This document shows, piece by piece, positions 28,179 through 36,871 of a stretch of 58,994 bases of DNA. Both the position numbers and the translations under genes were made by a program. The DNA is taken from positions 1-58,994 of the forward strand of contig CALUJK010000128.1 in NCBI GenBank assembly GCA_944320945.1, read 5' to 3'. How positions within the stretch are numbered: position 1 is the stretch's first letter; each line of letters starts with the position of its first letter. The DNA is from an uncultured Bacteroides sp. Its GTDB lineage: Bacteria > Bacteroidota > Bacteroidia > Bacteroidales > Bacteroidaceae. A model generated the notes under the pieces. It saw only the letters and a program-made list of their open reading frames with translations. It was not told where the DNA came from and searched no databases.

Positions 28179-29825
28179 ATGAAAACATTATATAATGAAA
28201 TAGTCGTTGTTGGCATCTTCCTGTTAAGTGTAGCTTTTACGTCATGCCAAGATTTCTTGTCGGAAACTCCTTATGATTTTTATGATGAACAAGATTTTTA
28301 TACGAACATTGAAGAACTTGAGTTAGCCGTCAATGGTGCTTACGAAGTTTTGAGTCAGAAAATGACTTATGGACATTTTATGTTGGTGAATGATTGTGAT
28401 ACGGACTGGAGCCATATAAAAGGTTCTGGCACTGGGCAAGTGGCACGCGATTTAGGACATTACAATATATATACTTCCCACACGTGGATTGAAGAAGCGT
28501 GGGGATACTATTATGCAGGCATAGATCGTGTAAATCGCATAATGGCCAACAAAGATCGTGTTGCACAGCCTGATGATGAATCTAAATCTGCATTTAAACG
28601 ATTGATTGCGGAAGCTCGTTTGTTACGTGGTATTTGTTATTTTGATTTAGTCCGTATGTGGGGGGATGTGCCTTTAAAACTTACGCCTTCTGATAAGACT
28701 GAGAATTTTGCGATGACTCGTACTGATCGTGAGATTGTATACCAGCAGATTGTTGACGATATGCAAGCAGCCGTGAATGATCTTCCCTGGCATGATGAAT
28801 TGTCTTCTTATGAAGGACGTCCTACAAAAGGGGCAGCTATGGGATTGTTGGCACGTGCTTATTTATATTGGGCTGGATATTCTTTACGCCAGAATGGTAA
28901 TATGGAGCGTTCCGATAATTATATGGAGTATTATACTCATGTAAAGAATATTTGTGCAGAACTTATAAACTCTCATCATCATGCGTTAAATAGTAGTTAT
29001 GAACGTGTTTTTAAAAATGTTTGTGAGAATATTCTTGAACCTAAAGAAGTGATGTATGAGGTACAATTTTTTAATCCTTCTGGTGAAGACGAACATAGCA
29101 GTAAAATTGGTTCTTATAATTCACCAGAAATAGATCGTAACTCCTCTTATGGTTTAGGTAATTCATTTATCAAAACCACTCATTTTGCTTATGACCTTTA
29201 TGAACCAGAAGATTTACGTAGAGAAACTGCTATTGCTACATTTAAGATTGATGCTAATGACAATATAATAGAGATTCCTCGTAGTAAAAGTTATACATGG
29301 GCACCAGGTAAATGGCGTAGAAATTGGATACCTGGTCCTCCAAAAGACTTGGAGAATATGGATATCAATTTTATTCTTCTGCGTTATTCTGACATCTTAT
29401 TGATGTATGCCGAGGCCGTTAATGAAGTGGATGGACATTTGGATCAATTGGGACTGGAATGCCTAAATCAAGTTCGACGGAGAGCTTATGGTTATGATCC
29501 TTTAGCGACTAATTCTGCGATAGATTTGACTTTGGCAGATTTTCCTACCCAGCAAAGTGTACGCGATTATTTATATATTGAACGTCCTCGCGAACTATGT
29601 TTTGAAGGTTTTCACCGCTTTGACCTTATTCGTTGGAATAAATTGGCAGAAGCATTAGATGATTTTGCTGATAAGTTTAATGCTGCTGTTGCTGATGGAA
29701 CCTTGGACAATTATGTATGGGCTGCCGGTACTTATTTTCAAGCAGGTAAGCATGAGTTATATCCCATTCCATCTTATGAAATTCGTGAGACAAGAGGTAG
29801 TTTAATCCAAAATCCTAATTATTAA
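28179..29825 (+). CDS. SusD/RagB-like surface glycan-binding lipoprotein
   Basis: Outer-membrane lipoprotein forming the glycan-binding lid on the SusC barrel. 548 residues. A lipobox (VAFTSC, Cys23) ends the leader. The family pattern is clear: FYTNIEELELAVNGAY near 35, helical TPR-like segments with LIAEARLLRGICYFDLVRMWGDVPL near 145-170, and the C-terminal RPRELCFEGFHRFDLIRWNKL near 460. It is co-transcribed with susC, and a 35-bp hairpin 139 bases downstream probably ends the transcript. Ligand specificity is not readable. Confidence 0.96.
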   Translation: MKTLYNEIVVVGIFLLSVAFTSCQDFLSETPYDFYDEQDFYTNIEELELAVNGAYEVLSQKMTYGHFMLVNDCDTDWSHIKGSGTGQVARDLGHYNIYTSHTWIEEAWGYYYAGIDRVNRIMANKDRVAQPDDESKSAFKRLIAEARLLRGICYFDLVRMWGDVPLKLTPSDKTENFAMTRTDREIVYQQIVDDMQAAVNDLPWHDELSSYEGRPTKGAAMGLLARAYLYWAGYSLRQNGNMERSDNYMEYYTHVKNICAELINSHHHALNSSYERVFKNVCENILEPKEVMYEVQFFNPSGEDEHSSKIGSYNSPEIDRNSSYGLGNSFIKTTHFAYDLYEPEDLRRETAIATFKIDANDNIIEIPRSKSYTWAPGKWRRNWIPGPPKDLENMDINFILLRYSDILLMYAEAVNEVDGHLDQLGLECLNQVRRRAYGYDPLATNSAIDLTLADFPTQQSVRDYLYIERPRELCFEGFHRFDLIRWNKLAEALDDFADKFNAAVADGTLDNYVWAAGTYFQAGKHELYPIPSYEIRETRGSLIQNPNY

Positions 29826-29964
29826 TGTATAGTCTATTTTCCCCTTTTTTATTCGTGAAATAATGGGATCTTATTTTGTAGGATGGGATTATGTAAGAAA
29901 ACATAGAAAAATTGCAATTAAAATGGCGTCACTATTGTCTCTTAAAAATGGACAAGATTAAAAG

Positions 29965-30044
29965 TTTAGGCACCTACATACAGTAAGGAATTTTAGAGGT
30001 TTAACGTGTCCTCTAAAATTCCTTACTGTATGTAGGTGCCTAAA
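29965..30044. terminator. Perfect 35-bp hairpin after susD
   Basis: The 35-base arms 29965-29999 and 30010-30044 are perfect reverse complements around a 10-base loop (TTTAACGTGT). It lies between the convergent susD and acetyltransferase genes. The stem is far longer than a usual intrinsic terminator, and no long T run follows on the plus strand, so a mobile-element or processing origin is also possible. Confidence 0.7.
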
Positions 30045-30085
30045 ATGATTTATGATAGTAATTGTATTTTTATTTTGCTTGCATA

Positions 30086-30616
30086 TTAATATAATTTGTG
30101 ATATACTTCTGTATGAATGACGTGTTCGACATGCGTAAAATTGCTGTTAGATAGGCTGCCATAAGCCATGAGTTTCATGGGTAGAGACTTATCACCACTT
30201 CTATACGGAGGTTGCGAATATTCTTCATCCCAAAGAACGAACCCTTGCCTTTTATAGAAATTGATTCGACGTATAGCCATTTCTTCTTCTGGTAGTTCTA
30301 CCTCAAGGATTACAGGAGTCAGTTTGGGACATAAATGTTCAAGAACCTGTTTGCCAAATCCTTCGTTTCGTTGAGTCGGGTCAATAGCAAGATGTTCCAT
30401 GTAGCGGAAAGTGTTAAAATCCCAATACGTGACAAGTCCTACGGGAGCGGCATCGTTGAGTATGACATTATTATAGAAATTACTTTGCGTGTCAGTAATC
30501 TCCCGTAGTTCGTTTAGGGGACGGTATTCCTGTTCAGGAAATGAAGTTTGCAGCAACTGTTCCATGTATGCATACAATTCTGCATCACAAGTGTGGATAC
30601 GTTGTAATGTAATCAT
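30086..30616 (-). CDS. GNAT-family N-acetyltransferase
   Basis: Acetyl-CoA-dependent acyltransferase of unknown acceptor. 176 residues when started at the ATG giving MITLQRI; a longer in-frame extension overlaps the peptidase gene and lacks family character. The acetyl-CoA-binding motif A is seen as LAIDPTQRNEGFGKQVLEHL near residues 83-102. The INFYKRQGFVLWDEEY segment near 129 is typical of the C-terminal part. It starts 25 bases after the end of the M64 peptidase gene and is probably expressed with it. Confidence 0.87.
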   Translation of the reverse strand: MITLQRIHTCDAELYAYMEQLLQTSFPEQEYRPLNELREITDTQSNFYNNVILNDAAPVGLVTYWDFNTFRYMEHLAIDPTQRNEGFGKQVLEHLCPKLTPVILEVELPEEEMAIRRINFYKRQGFVLWDEEYSQPPYRSGDKSLPMKLMAYGSLSNSNFTHVEHVIHTEVYHKLY

Positions 30617-30641
30617 AAGTTTGATGGATAAGAAAGATTTG

Positions 30642-31919
30642 TTATTTGGTATAAAATTCAATAATTCGTTGCAAAGCGCGGCGACATACAGAACAAAATT
30701 CCGGATATTCATTGGTTCGCATGCGGCAGTCATCTGAAGGGCGATATACACCTTTGGCAGAATAACCTCCTCCTTCAAATACTCCTACTTGATATTTCTT
30801 TGCTGCGGATGTCGGTGTCGGTATCGGGGTATTTGCCTGTAACATATCCTGCCATTTAGAAGCAAAATCTATTCGTGTGGTAATGTTTTGTTCCCATGGT
30901 TCGATGTCCAATGGATAAGTATCTGTCATTAAATCATTCTCATAGAAATATTCGTCTGCCAGTCCGCCGAAACTATGTCCGAATTCATGCACTACAACCG
31001 GACGGAATAACGGATGATGAGCTGTTGTCAGCGTATAGGAATTATAAATGCCTCCTCCGCCATATTCTTCTGTATTCGCTAAAATGATGATATGTTCATA
31101 CGGAATACCCGCTAACGCATCGTGAATAGCTTTTACATGCGAAGTGGTAAGATACCTATCCGAGTAAAACGTACTGAAATGTGAATTGAATGCCGTGTGT
31201 TTCCAATCGTTCAAACGGGGTACGCTGACTCCGCTATCTGCCGAAGGGCTGGCAACCGCTATGAAATTGAATTTATCTTTCATACTGCGGAAAGGCTCAT
31301 GTGTCAATATACTTTCGCAGGCTATGTTTGCATCCTGATAAAATGTTTCCATTTCTTCGGATGTATATCCTTCTGCCAGGATGGCTACATCAATACATTT
31401 GCTGGGTTCTCCACTCTGATGCAGGTATTTATGAGGAGTGACATGCGTTTGTCCTTTTTGAGTAATCAGGATGTCATTCGGCTGTACAGTGTGCTTTAGC
31501 GTTGCACGTATGCGCCGGTGTGAGTCAAACAAGGTTATTTCCACTTCAACCGTCCGTTGCGGATAGGGCAGAAGGAAAGTATTTTCAAACCCTTTCGTGG
31601 CTATACGGGCTTCATCCGTTTCCAGCCATTCCTGAAACAGTGCGGAGAAAGAAGTCCGGTATAATGCCTTCCCACTCTCAGGATCCCGCATTGTGATTTG
31701 TCCGTTGCCTTGCAGCGGTAATTCAGACAGATGCTTTCTTCTGCCAGCCCAGCCGGGTAAAGAAGATAGCCCGTCAAGGCAGATATATTGTTGCTCTGCA
31801 TTTCCACAGAAAAGATAATCGACACGAAGTGTCTTGTCGGTGAAATATTCTTCGAATTTTTGTGAATGTACGGAAAGTACTGTCAATAGACATAATGTTA
31901 GCAAAACAGCTTTTTTCAT
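30642..31919 (-). CDS. Secreted M64-family (IgA-type) metallopeptidase
   Basis: Zinc endopeptidase of the peptidase M64 group. 425 residues with a signal peptide (MKKAVLLTLCLLTVLSVHSQ). The N-terminal 150 residues look like a beta-sandwich domain. The catalytic region contains VVHEFGHSFGGLADEYF near residue 285, with the HExGHxxxxxxDE zinc motif. M64 members include the Clostridium ramosum IgA peptidase, but most Bacteroides members have no known substrate, so IgA cleavage is not claimed. The start is fixed by the signal peptide and a -7 box 26 bases upstream. Confidence 0.92.
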   Translation of the reverse strand: MKKAVLLTLCLLTVLSVHSQKFEEYFTDKTLRVDYLFCGNAEQQYICLDGLSSLPGWAGRRKHLSELPLQGNGQITMRDPESGKALYRTSFSALFQEWLETDEARIATKGFENTFLLPYPQRTVEVEITLFDSHRRIRATLKHTVQPNDILITQKGQTHVTPHKYLHQSGEPSKCIDVAILAEGYTSEEMETFYQDANIACESILTHEPFRSMKDKFNFIAVASPSADSGVSVPRLNDWKHTAFNSHFSTFYSDRYLTTSHVKAIHDALAGIPYEHIIILANTEEYGGGGIYNSYTLTTAHHPLFRPVVVHEFGHSFGGLADEYFYENDLMTDTYPLDIEPWEQNITTRIDFASKWQDMLQANTPIPTPTSAAKKYQVGVFEGGGYSAKGVYRPSDDCRMRTNEYPEFCSVCRRALQRIIEFYTK

Positions 31920-31944
31920 TGTTAATTCTTTCTTGATTCTTTTA

Positions 31945-31952
31945 CAAATATA
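31945..31952 (-). promoter_or_regulatory. Candidate -7 box for the M64 peptidase gene
   Basis: Minus-strand TATATTTG matches TAnnTTTG exactly, 26 bases before the ATG at 31919. The lrp gene promoter faces the other way 44 bases on. Confidence 0.5.
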
Positions 31953-31995
31953 CGATTATTTTATCTGATTTGTATACAATATAAAGAAAAATGGC

Positions 31996-32003
31996 TAACT
32001 TTG
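31996..32003 (+). promoter_or_regulatory. Candidate promoter (-7 box) of the Lrp/AsnC gene
   Basis: TAACTTTG matches the -7 consensus. TTTG at 31969-31972 could be the -33 element, 23 bases upstream of the box, slightly longer than usual. Confidence 0.55.
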
Positions 32004-32058
32004 CGATAATTGCATAGTTAGAGAGGAATTTTTATTTTTTTATTAATACTTTAAAAGA

Positions 32059-32532
32059 ATGGGATATTACCAGTTAGACTCTTTGGATGAGCAAATATTG
32101 AGGCTGATAGCCGACAATGCGCGCATTCCTTTTTTGGAAGTAGCGAGGGCATGCAATGTCTCAGGTGCAGCTATTCATCAGCGCATTCAGAAGCTCACGA
32201 ATTTAGGTATATTGAAAGGGTCTGAATACATAATCGATCCAGAGAAGATAGGTTATGAGACGTGTGCCTATATCGGCATTTATTTAAAAGACCCAGCAAC
32301 GTTCGATGCAGTGACAAAAGCACTGGAGGCTATTCCTGAAATAGTAGAATGCCATTTCACTACGGGCAAGTATGATATGTTTATCAAGCTGTATGCCCGT
32401 AACAATCACCATTTGTTGAGTATCATTCACGATAAGCTTCAACCGCTTGGATTGTCGCGCACAGAGACATTGATATCCTTTCATGAAGCCATTAAAAGAC
32501 AGATGCCCATTATGGTGGAAAACAAAGAATAA
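32059..32532 (+). CDS. Lrp/AsnC-family transcriptional regulator
   Basis: Small DNA-binding regulator, usually responsive to amino acids and assembled as octamers. 157 residues: N-terminal winged HTH (LDEQILRLIADNARIPFLEV ... GAAIHQRIQKL, residues 7-45) and a C-terminal RAM effector domain with the TGKYDMFIKLYARN strand near 105. The effector cannot be read. It stands alone with its own promoter box and is convergent with folA, whose stop is nine bases away. Confidence 0.93.
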   Translation: MGYYQLDSLDEQILRLIADNARIPFLEVARACNVSGAAIHQRIQKLTNLGILKGSEYIIDPEKIGYETCAYIGIYLKDPATFDAVTKALEAIPEIVECHFTTGKYDMFIKLYARNNHHLLSIIHDKLQPLGLSRTETLISFHEAIKRQMPIMVENKE

Positions 32533-32541
32533 ATTAGCTGT

Positions 32542-33030
32542 TCACCGTTTTACATAGTCTACAAACGCATAGGAGTAGGGATGCTTTTCATCGGCAGGAT
32601 GAACATCTCTACTTTTTTCTTGCCAGATGCTTTTATCTATTTCTGGAAAATATACATCAGCATTCGGTGCCTTGGCGTCTATTTCTGTTAGGCAAAGCAC
32701 ATCAGCCAAAGGCAATGCTTGGCGGTACACAGTTGCACCGCCGATGATGAATACCTTTTCTTCTTCTCCGCAATTTTTCAAAGCTTCTTTCAGTGAAGGA
32801 AAAACCTCGGCTCCGGGACACGTCGTTTTAGAGTTGGTAGAAAGTACAATGTTACGTCGGTTGGGTAATGCACCTTTGGGAAGCGATTCAAATGTCTTTC
32901 TTCCCATAATAATCGTGTTTCCTGTGGTCAGTGCTTTGAAGCGTTTCAAGTCGTTGGGCAAATGAAACAATAATCTATTTTGATAACCGATACCCATACG
33001 ACGGTCTACGGCGGCGATGATTGTAATCAT
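32542..33030 (-). CDS. folA: Dihydrofolate reductase
   Basis: NADPH-dependent reduction of dihydrofolate to tetrahydrofolate, which regenerates the cofactor spent by thymidylate synthase. 162 residues. The family signature is complete: IAAVDRRMGIGYQNRLLFHLPNDLKRFK (residues about 4-31), TIIMGRKTFESLP near 42, VFIIGGATVYRQAL near 98 and the final strand SYAFVDYVKR. It lies 47 bases downstream of thyA on the same strand, a common functional pairing and a likely operon. Confidence 0.97.
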   Translation of the reverse strand: MITIIAAVDRRMGIGYQNRLLFHLPNDLKRFKALTTGNTIIMGRKTFESLPKGALPNRRNIVLSTNSKTTCPGAEVFPSLKEALKNCGEEEKVFIIGGATVYRQALPLADVLCLTEIDAKAPNADVYFPEIDKSIWQEKSRDVHPADEKHPYSYAFVDYVKR

Positions 33031-33077
33031 ATATGGAGAATGAAAGATATAAAAGATATAAATGAATAGTAAGAAAA

Positions 33078-33872
33078 TTACACCGAAACTTTTCCTGCAA
33101 TGTGCGGATGCGGGTCATAGTTCACCAGCTCAAAGTCCTCGTATTGAAAATCAAAAATGTTTTTCACTTCCGGATTGATTCTCATTTGTGGCAGCGGTCT
33201 CGGTTCACGCGTCAATTGCAGTTTCACCTGCTCCAGATGATTTAAATAAATGTGTGCATCGCCCAACGTATGGATAAAGTCACCCGCTTTCAGTCCTGTC
33301 ACTTGTGCCATCATCATCAGTAACAAGGCGTATGAAGCAATGTTGAAAGGCACTCCCAAAAAGATATCTGCACTACGTTGGTACAGTTGCAGACTCAGCC
33401 GCCCGTTTGCCACATAAAACTGGAAGAAAGCATGACACGGAGGCAGATTCATATTGTCCAAATCCCCCACGTTCCACGCACTGACAATGATGCGCCGTGA
33501 GTCTGGATTATGCTTAATGGTTTCTACCGCCTCACTGATTTGGTCAATAAATCCCCCCTTATAGTCCGGCCATGAACGCCATTGGTAACCATATATATGT
33601 CCTAAATCCCCATTGGCGTCTGCCCATTCGTTCCAGATGCGTACCCCATGTTCTTGCAGATAATGTACATTGGTATCACCTTGCAGGAACCATAAAAGTT
33701 CGTATATGATGGATTTTAAGTGCAGTTTCTTTGTTGTCAGACAAGGAAAACCCTCATCCAGCCGGAAACGCATTTGGTGACCAAAAATGCTGATAGTACC
33801 CGTACCTGTCCGGTCGCTTTTCTCTACGCCTTCCGTCAGTACGCGGTTCAATAAGTCAAGATATTGTTTCAT
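33078..33872 (-). CDS. thyA: Thymidylate synthase
   Basis: Converts dUMP to dTMP using 5,10-methylene-tetrahydrofolate. Starting at MKQYLDLL gives 264 residues, the same length as E. coli ThyA; an upstream in-frame GTG at 33893 would add seven residues of no family character. Seen: [16 protein letters not shown] near 22, the catalytic cysteine in [12 protein letters not shown] near 146, and [20 protein letters not shown] near 165. It heads a probable thyA-folA operon with a -7 box at 33891-33898. Confidence 0.98.
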   Translation of the reverse strand: MKQYLDLLNRVLTEGVEKSDRTGTGTISIFGHQMRFRLDEGFPCLTTKKLHLKSIIYELLWFLQGDTNVHYLQEHGVRIWNEWADANGDLGHIYGYQWRSWPDYKGGFIDQISEAVETIKHNPDSRRIIVSAWNVGDLDNMNLPPCHAFFQFYVANGRLSLQLYQRSADIFLGVPFNIASYALLLMMMAQVTGLKAGDFIHTLGDAHIYLNHLEQVKLQLTREPRPLPQMRINPEVKNIFDFQYEDFELVNYDPHPHIAGKVSV

Positions 33873-33890
33873 GTTCGCAGGTTTTGCCCA

Positions 33891-33898
33891 CAAAGGTA
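33891..33898 (-). promoter_or_regulatory. Candidate -7 box for thyA-folA
   Basis: Minus-strand TACCTTTG matches TAnnTTTG exactly. It ends 19 bases before the thyA ATG at 33872 and supports that start over the GTG at 33893. Confidence 0.5.
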
Positions 33899-33929
33899 AT
33901 ATAAAAAAATGAGATGACGTCTGCTCCTT

Positions 33930-35159
33930 TTACAGAATCGGCGTCATCAGATTTCCTATCCAGCCGATAAACTTTTTCCATGCCGAACGCTTCTTCCACA
34001 CTTCCGGTGTCAGCAAAGTACTGTTCTGCTTGTCGCGTTCAAACATTTGGTTCAGTTGGGCGGTAGCGTCGGGGTCGAAGATAAAAGCGTTCGTTTCGTA
34101 ATCATAGCGCAGACTGCGGCTATTCAGGTTTGCTGTTCCCACGGTGCAGAATGTACTGTCCACCGTCATGATTTTGGAGTGATGAAAACCGTCGTTAAAC
34201 AACCAAATCTTGGCTCCTTTCTTCATTAATTTATGTACGATGTAAAAAGTCGCTTCGGGTGTAAAGGGAATGTCAGATACTGAAGGCACCATAATTTCCA
34301 CCTCAACTCCCTTTTTCAGTGCCTGCTTGATTGCTTTACGGATAGACTTGGTCGGTACAAAATAAGGGTTGACGATACGCACGTTATGCTCTGCATTCAG
34401 AATGCAAAAAGTATAGGCATGACTGATGTAACGAGGTGTTTTTTTAGGAGTGCGGTCCACAATGGCAATGGTGACACTGTCTGTCACCATCTGCGAAGTG
34501 TCTGGAAAGTACTCTGGCCCTCCGATGTGCTGTCCGGTTTCCTTGTTCCACATGTTTAGGAAGATGCCTTGCAGATAGCGTACCGCATCACCTTCAATGC
34601 GTATATGCATGTCACGCCATTTCCCTATCTTGGGCAGTCCGTTGATGTAGTAATCGGCTATGTTCATTCCACCGGTGTAAGCTATTTCACCGTCGATAAT
34701 GGCTATTTTGTGGTGGTCGCGATGGGCGGCATGGTTGAAGAAAGGAAAGGTAAACGGGTCAAATTTCACAATCTCGATGCCCTGCTTGCGGATGGCCTTC
34801 AAGTGACGTCGTCTCAATGGCCGATTGTTTGACAGGTTACCAAAGGCATCGAACATGGCACGCACTTCTACTCCCTCCTTAACCTTCTGTGCCAGCAACC
34901 TGAACAGTGTGTTGGCAATGGAGTCATTGCGGAAATTGAAATATTCCAGATGAATGTGATGACGGGCTTGCCTGATGGCTTCGAATAAATCTTCAAATTT
35001 TTGACGGCCGCTTGGCAGTAGCTTTACTTGGTTCTTGGTTGTTATGGGAATATCCATTTCAGTCTGCAAATATTTTATGACGAGTGAGTCTGTAGACTCT
35101 TGTGCCGGTGTGCAGACCGATACAGCTATTAATAATATAAAGACAAATAATCCTCTCAA
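33930..35159 (-). CDS. Phospholipase-D-family cardiolipin-synthase-like protein, TTG start
   Basis: Second cardiolipin-synthase-like protein of the window, 409 residues. Two HKD motifs are intact: RDHHKIAIIDGEIAYTGG near 160 and FHHSKIMTVDSTFCTVGTANLN near 320. Unlike the gene at 5559 it lacks two N-terminal membrane helices and starts with a secretory-type leader (MRGLFVFILLIAVSV). The only start that keeps this leader is TTG: an in-frame stop lies a few codons upstream, and the first ATG is 33 codons in. A periplasmic or membrane-tethered phospholipid enzyme is inferred. It follows the sigma-factor operon on the same strand after 62 bases. Confidence 0.85.
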   Translation of the reverse strand: MRGLFVFILLIAVSVCTPAQESTDSLVIKYLQTEMDIPITTKNQVKLLPSGRQKFEDLFEAIRQARHHIHLEYFNFRNDSIANTLFRLLAQKVKEGVEVRAMFDAFGNLSNNRPLRRRHLKAIRKQGIEIVKFDPFTFPFFNHAAHRDHHKIAIIDGEIAYTGGMNIADYYINGLPKIGKWRDMHIRIEGDAVRYLQGIFLNMWNKETGQHIGGPEYFPDTSQMVTDSVTIAIVDRTPKKTPRYISHAYTFCILNAEHNVRIVNPYFVPTKSIRKAIKQALKKGVEVEIMVPSVSDIPFTPEATFYIVHKLMKKGAKIWLFNDGFHHSKIMTVDSTFCTVGTANLNSRSLRYDYETNAFIFDPDATAQLNQMFERDKQNSTLLTPEVWKKRSAWKKFIGWIGNLMTPIL

Positions 35160-35221
35160 AACTTTGTGTGCTTAGTTTTATGAGGGGGACAAAGTTATAA
35201 TATAATGTGGGAAAAGCAAAA

Positions 35222-35566
35222 TCAGGCTCGCGAGGTTATTCGGCTGCATCCCAAATAGACCAAAATTACGGCAGCAAGGAGCATCGCTTTAGGGTCTATG
35301 TCCATAATACCGCTGTTCACGGTGTTGCGCAGAGCCTGCATCAGGGCATTCCCCAACAGATGTACCCCGTCCAGTGCCACAAATGCCACTAGTGTCAGCA
35401 CGGAGCAGCAGAAAGTCCATATCTGTGCAGTTCGGTTTTTGTGTGCTGGCAGGCGTTGTATCACACGTCGGGTAAATCCTTCATCTGCTATTTCTTTCCG
35501 GTGTTCGGCAAAGAATTCCTGCAATAGTTTATCTTCGTTCATATTGCTATTTTCCGTCATAACCAT
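35222..35566 (-). CDS. Small membrane protein coupled to an ECF sigma factor (possible anti-sigma, DUF5056-like)
   Basis: 114 residues: a charged cytoplasmic N-terminal region (about 1-40), a hydrophobic helix near 45-65 and a second near 85-103. Size, layout and position resemble DUF5056-type proteins found after ECF sigma factors in Bacteroides; I am not certain of that family name. It overlaps the 3' end of the sigma gene by 20 bases, so translation is probably coupled. The role as anti-sigma or co-regulator is inference. An alternative ATG two codons in (35560) is possible. Confidence 0.7.
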   Translation of the reverse strand: MVMTENSNMNEDKLLQEFFAEHRKEIADEGFTRRVIQRLPAHKNRTAQIWTFCCSVLTLVAFVALDGVHLLGNALMQALRNTVNSGIMDIDPKAMLLAAVILVYLGCSRITSRA

Positions 35567-36092
35567 TCTGTTTTAAGTAAGTCGCCATTTTTTGTTTTGC
35601 CCGCGATAGGTGGCTCTTTACGGTTCCGGCGGGCAGTCCTGTAATTCCGGCAATTTTTTCTATACTCTGCTCTTCCATATAGAAAAGAGTGATACAGGTA
35701 CGTTCCGTCTCCTTCAGAATGGAGAGGGCGCGATAGACATCCATCTGCCTGCCCACATCATCGGGCGGAACACTGTACTGTGCATCCACTCCTGCAGCAT
35801 CCAGCGTGTCAGTTTCTTTGTGGCTACGAAGATAGTCATAAAATTGATTATATGCAATACGGTATAGCCACGTGGAGAATCCAGATAGGTTGCGGAACGA
35901 TGTGAGATTGGTGTAAGCCTTAATGAACGTCTCCTGTGCTAAGTCGTCACTGAGTGCACTATCTCCACACGTCAGGTGTAGAAAAAAGCGTCGGACGGGC
36001 GATTGGTATTTCCGCACCAGGCGGTCGAAGGCCGCAGTGTTGTGAAACACTACGACCTGTGCCACCAATGATATGTCGTCAAGCCGGTTCAT
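35547..36092 (-). CDS. ECF-type RNA polymerase sigma factor
   Basis: Extracytoplasmic-function sigma-70 factor. 181 residues from the ATG giving MNRLDDISLV, a normal length. Region 2 is seen as FDRLVRKYQSPVRRFFLHL ... LAQETFIKAYTNL ... FSTWLYRIAYNQFYDYLRS (about 20-90), region 4 as CITLFYMEEQSIEKIAGITGLPAGTVKSHLSRAKQKM (about 130-170). Its ATG overlaps the stop of the upstream membrane-protein gene (ATGA at 36089-36092), and its 3' end overlaps the next gene. So three genes are tightly coupled. Confidence 0.93.
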   Translation of the reverse strand: MNRLDDISLVAQVVVFHNTAAFDRLVRKYQSPVRRFFLHLTCGDSALSDDLAQETFIKAYTNLTSFRNLSGFSTWLYRIAYNQFYDYLRSHKETDTLDAAGVDAQYSVPPDDVGRQMDVYRALSILKETERTCITLFYMEEQSIEKIAGITGLPAGTVKSHLSRAKQKMATYLKQNGYDGK

Positions 36093-36754
36093 TGTGCATC
36101 CGCATGATTGCGGTCGGGAGAAGAGGGGTGACTTTTCTCCTGAGAGCGGTAGATTATCATTTGCCCGATGCCGGTGCAGAGAATGAGTAGCCCGATGCAG
36201 CCGATTCCGAAATTTTCTGTGATGGCCCACAAGAAGATGAACAGGCCGATGCCCAAGCAGATGTTTTTGATGCCTTTGTTGCGTGTGTTGTCATATGTAC
36301 GCTCTTTGAAGAAACTCTCGGGTAGCGGCTGTCCGGCGGCCAGTGCCTGTTCGGCTAAGTGGTATTTGGCTTTACGGTTCTTGTAGCGGAAATAAAAAAT
36401 GATGAAAATCAAGAGCACGGGCATCGTAAAGAAGAACGCAATGGAGAGGAGGGGAACCAGTAAAGCTCTGCTGAAGAATGTCTTGGCCGGGATGGGGAAG
36501 AAGTCGTCTTTGTTTTCGGCATCCATATCCTCCTCGCATTGGTCATTATTGGTTTGGTTGTTGTCATAAATGGTGATGCTGAGCGTGTCGGTGACCATTT
36601 GCTCGTCTAATATCGTGTCGTGCAATTCAATGATTCGTTTCAGCTTTCCTAAGCTGTCGTTTTCTGTCACGGTGCGGTACTTCCCTTGAGCTGTCAGGCT
36701 GAATGCCAGTACCATTGCGAGTGCAAATAAGATTCTTTTCATACTTATATTCAT
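36089..36754 (-). CDS. Membrane protein encoded first in the sigma-factor operon (DUF6249-like)
   Basis: 221 residues. A leader (ending near TAQGK, about 25) is followed by a polar, acidic extracytoplasmic stretch (to about 100), then hydrophobic segments near 105-125, 170-185 and 190-205, and a His/Asp-rich tail. It resembles DUF6249-type membrane proteins that sit beside ECF sigma factors, but I am not certain. Its stop overlaps the sigma factor ATG. A sensor or sigma-holding role is inferred. The second ATG (36742, MKRIL) may be the true start. Confidence 0.72.
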   Translation of the reverse strand: MNISMKRILFALAMVLAFSLTAQGKYRTVTENDSLGKLKRIIELHDTILDEQMVTDTLSITIYDNNQTNNDQCEEDMDAENKDDFFPIPAKTFFSRALLVPLLSIAFFFTMPVLLIFIIFYFRYKNRKAKYHLAEQALAAGQPLPESFFKERTYDNTRNKGIKNICLGIGLFIFLWAITENFGIGCIGLLILCTGIGQMIIYRSQEKSHPSSPDRNHADAQ

Positions 36755-36871
36755 TTTTATTGTTTTTTCCTTTTGTACATTAGACGGAAGTCAGCCGTCG
36801 GAAAGTTGCAAAGAAATGATATTTTTTTCGGTTTCCCCCATTTTTTCATTCCTTTTCGTGCCGGTTATACC

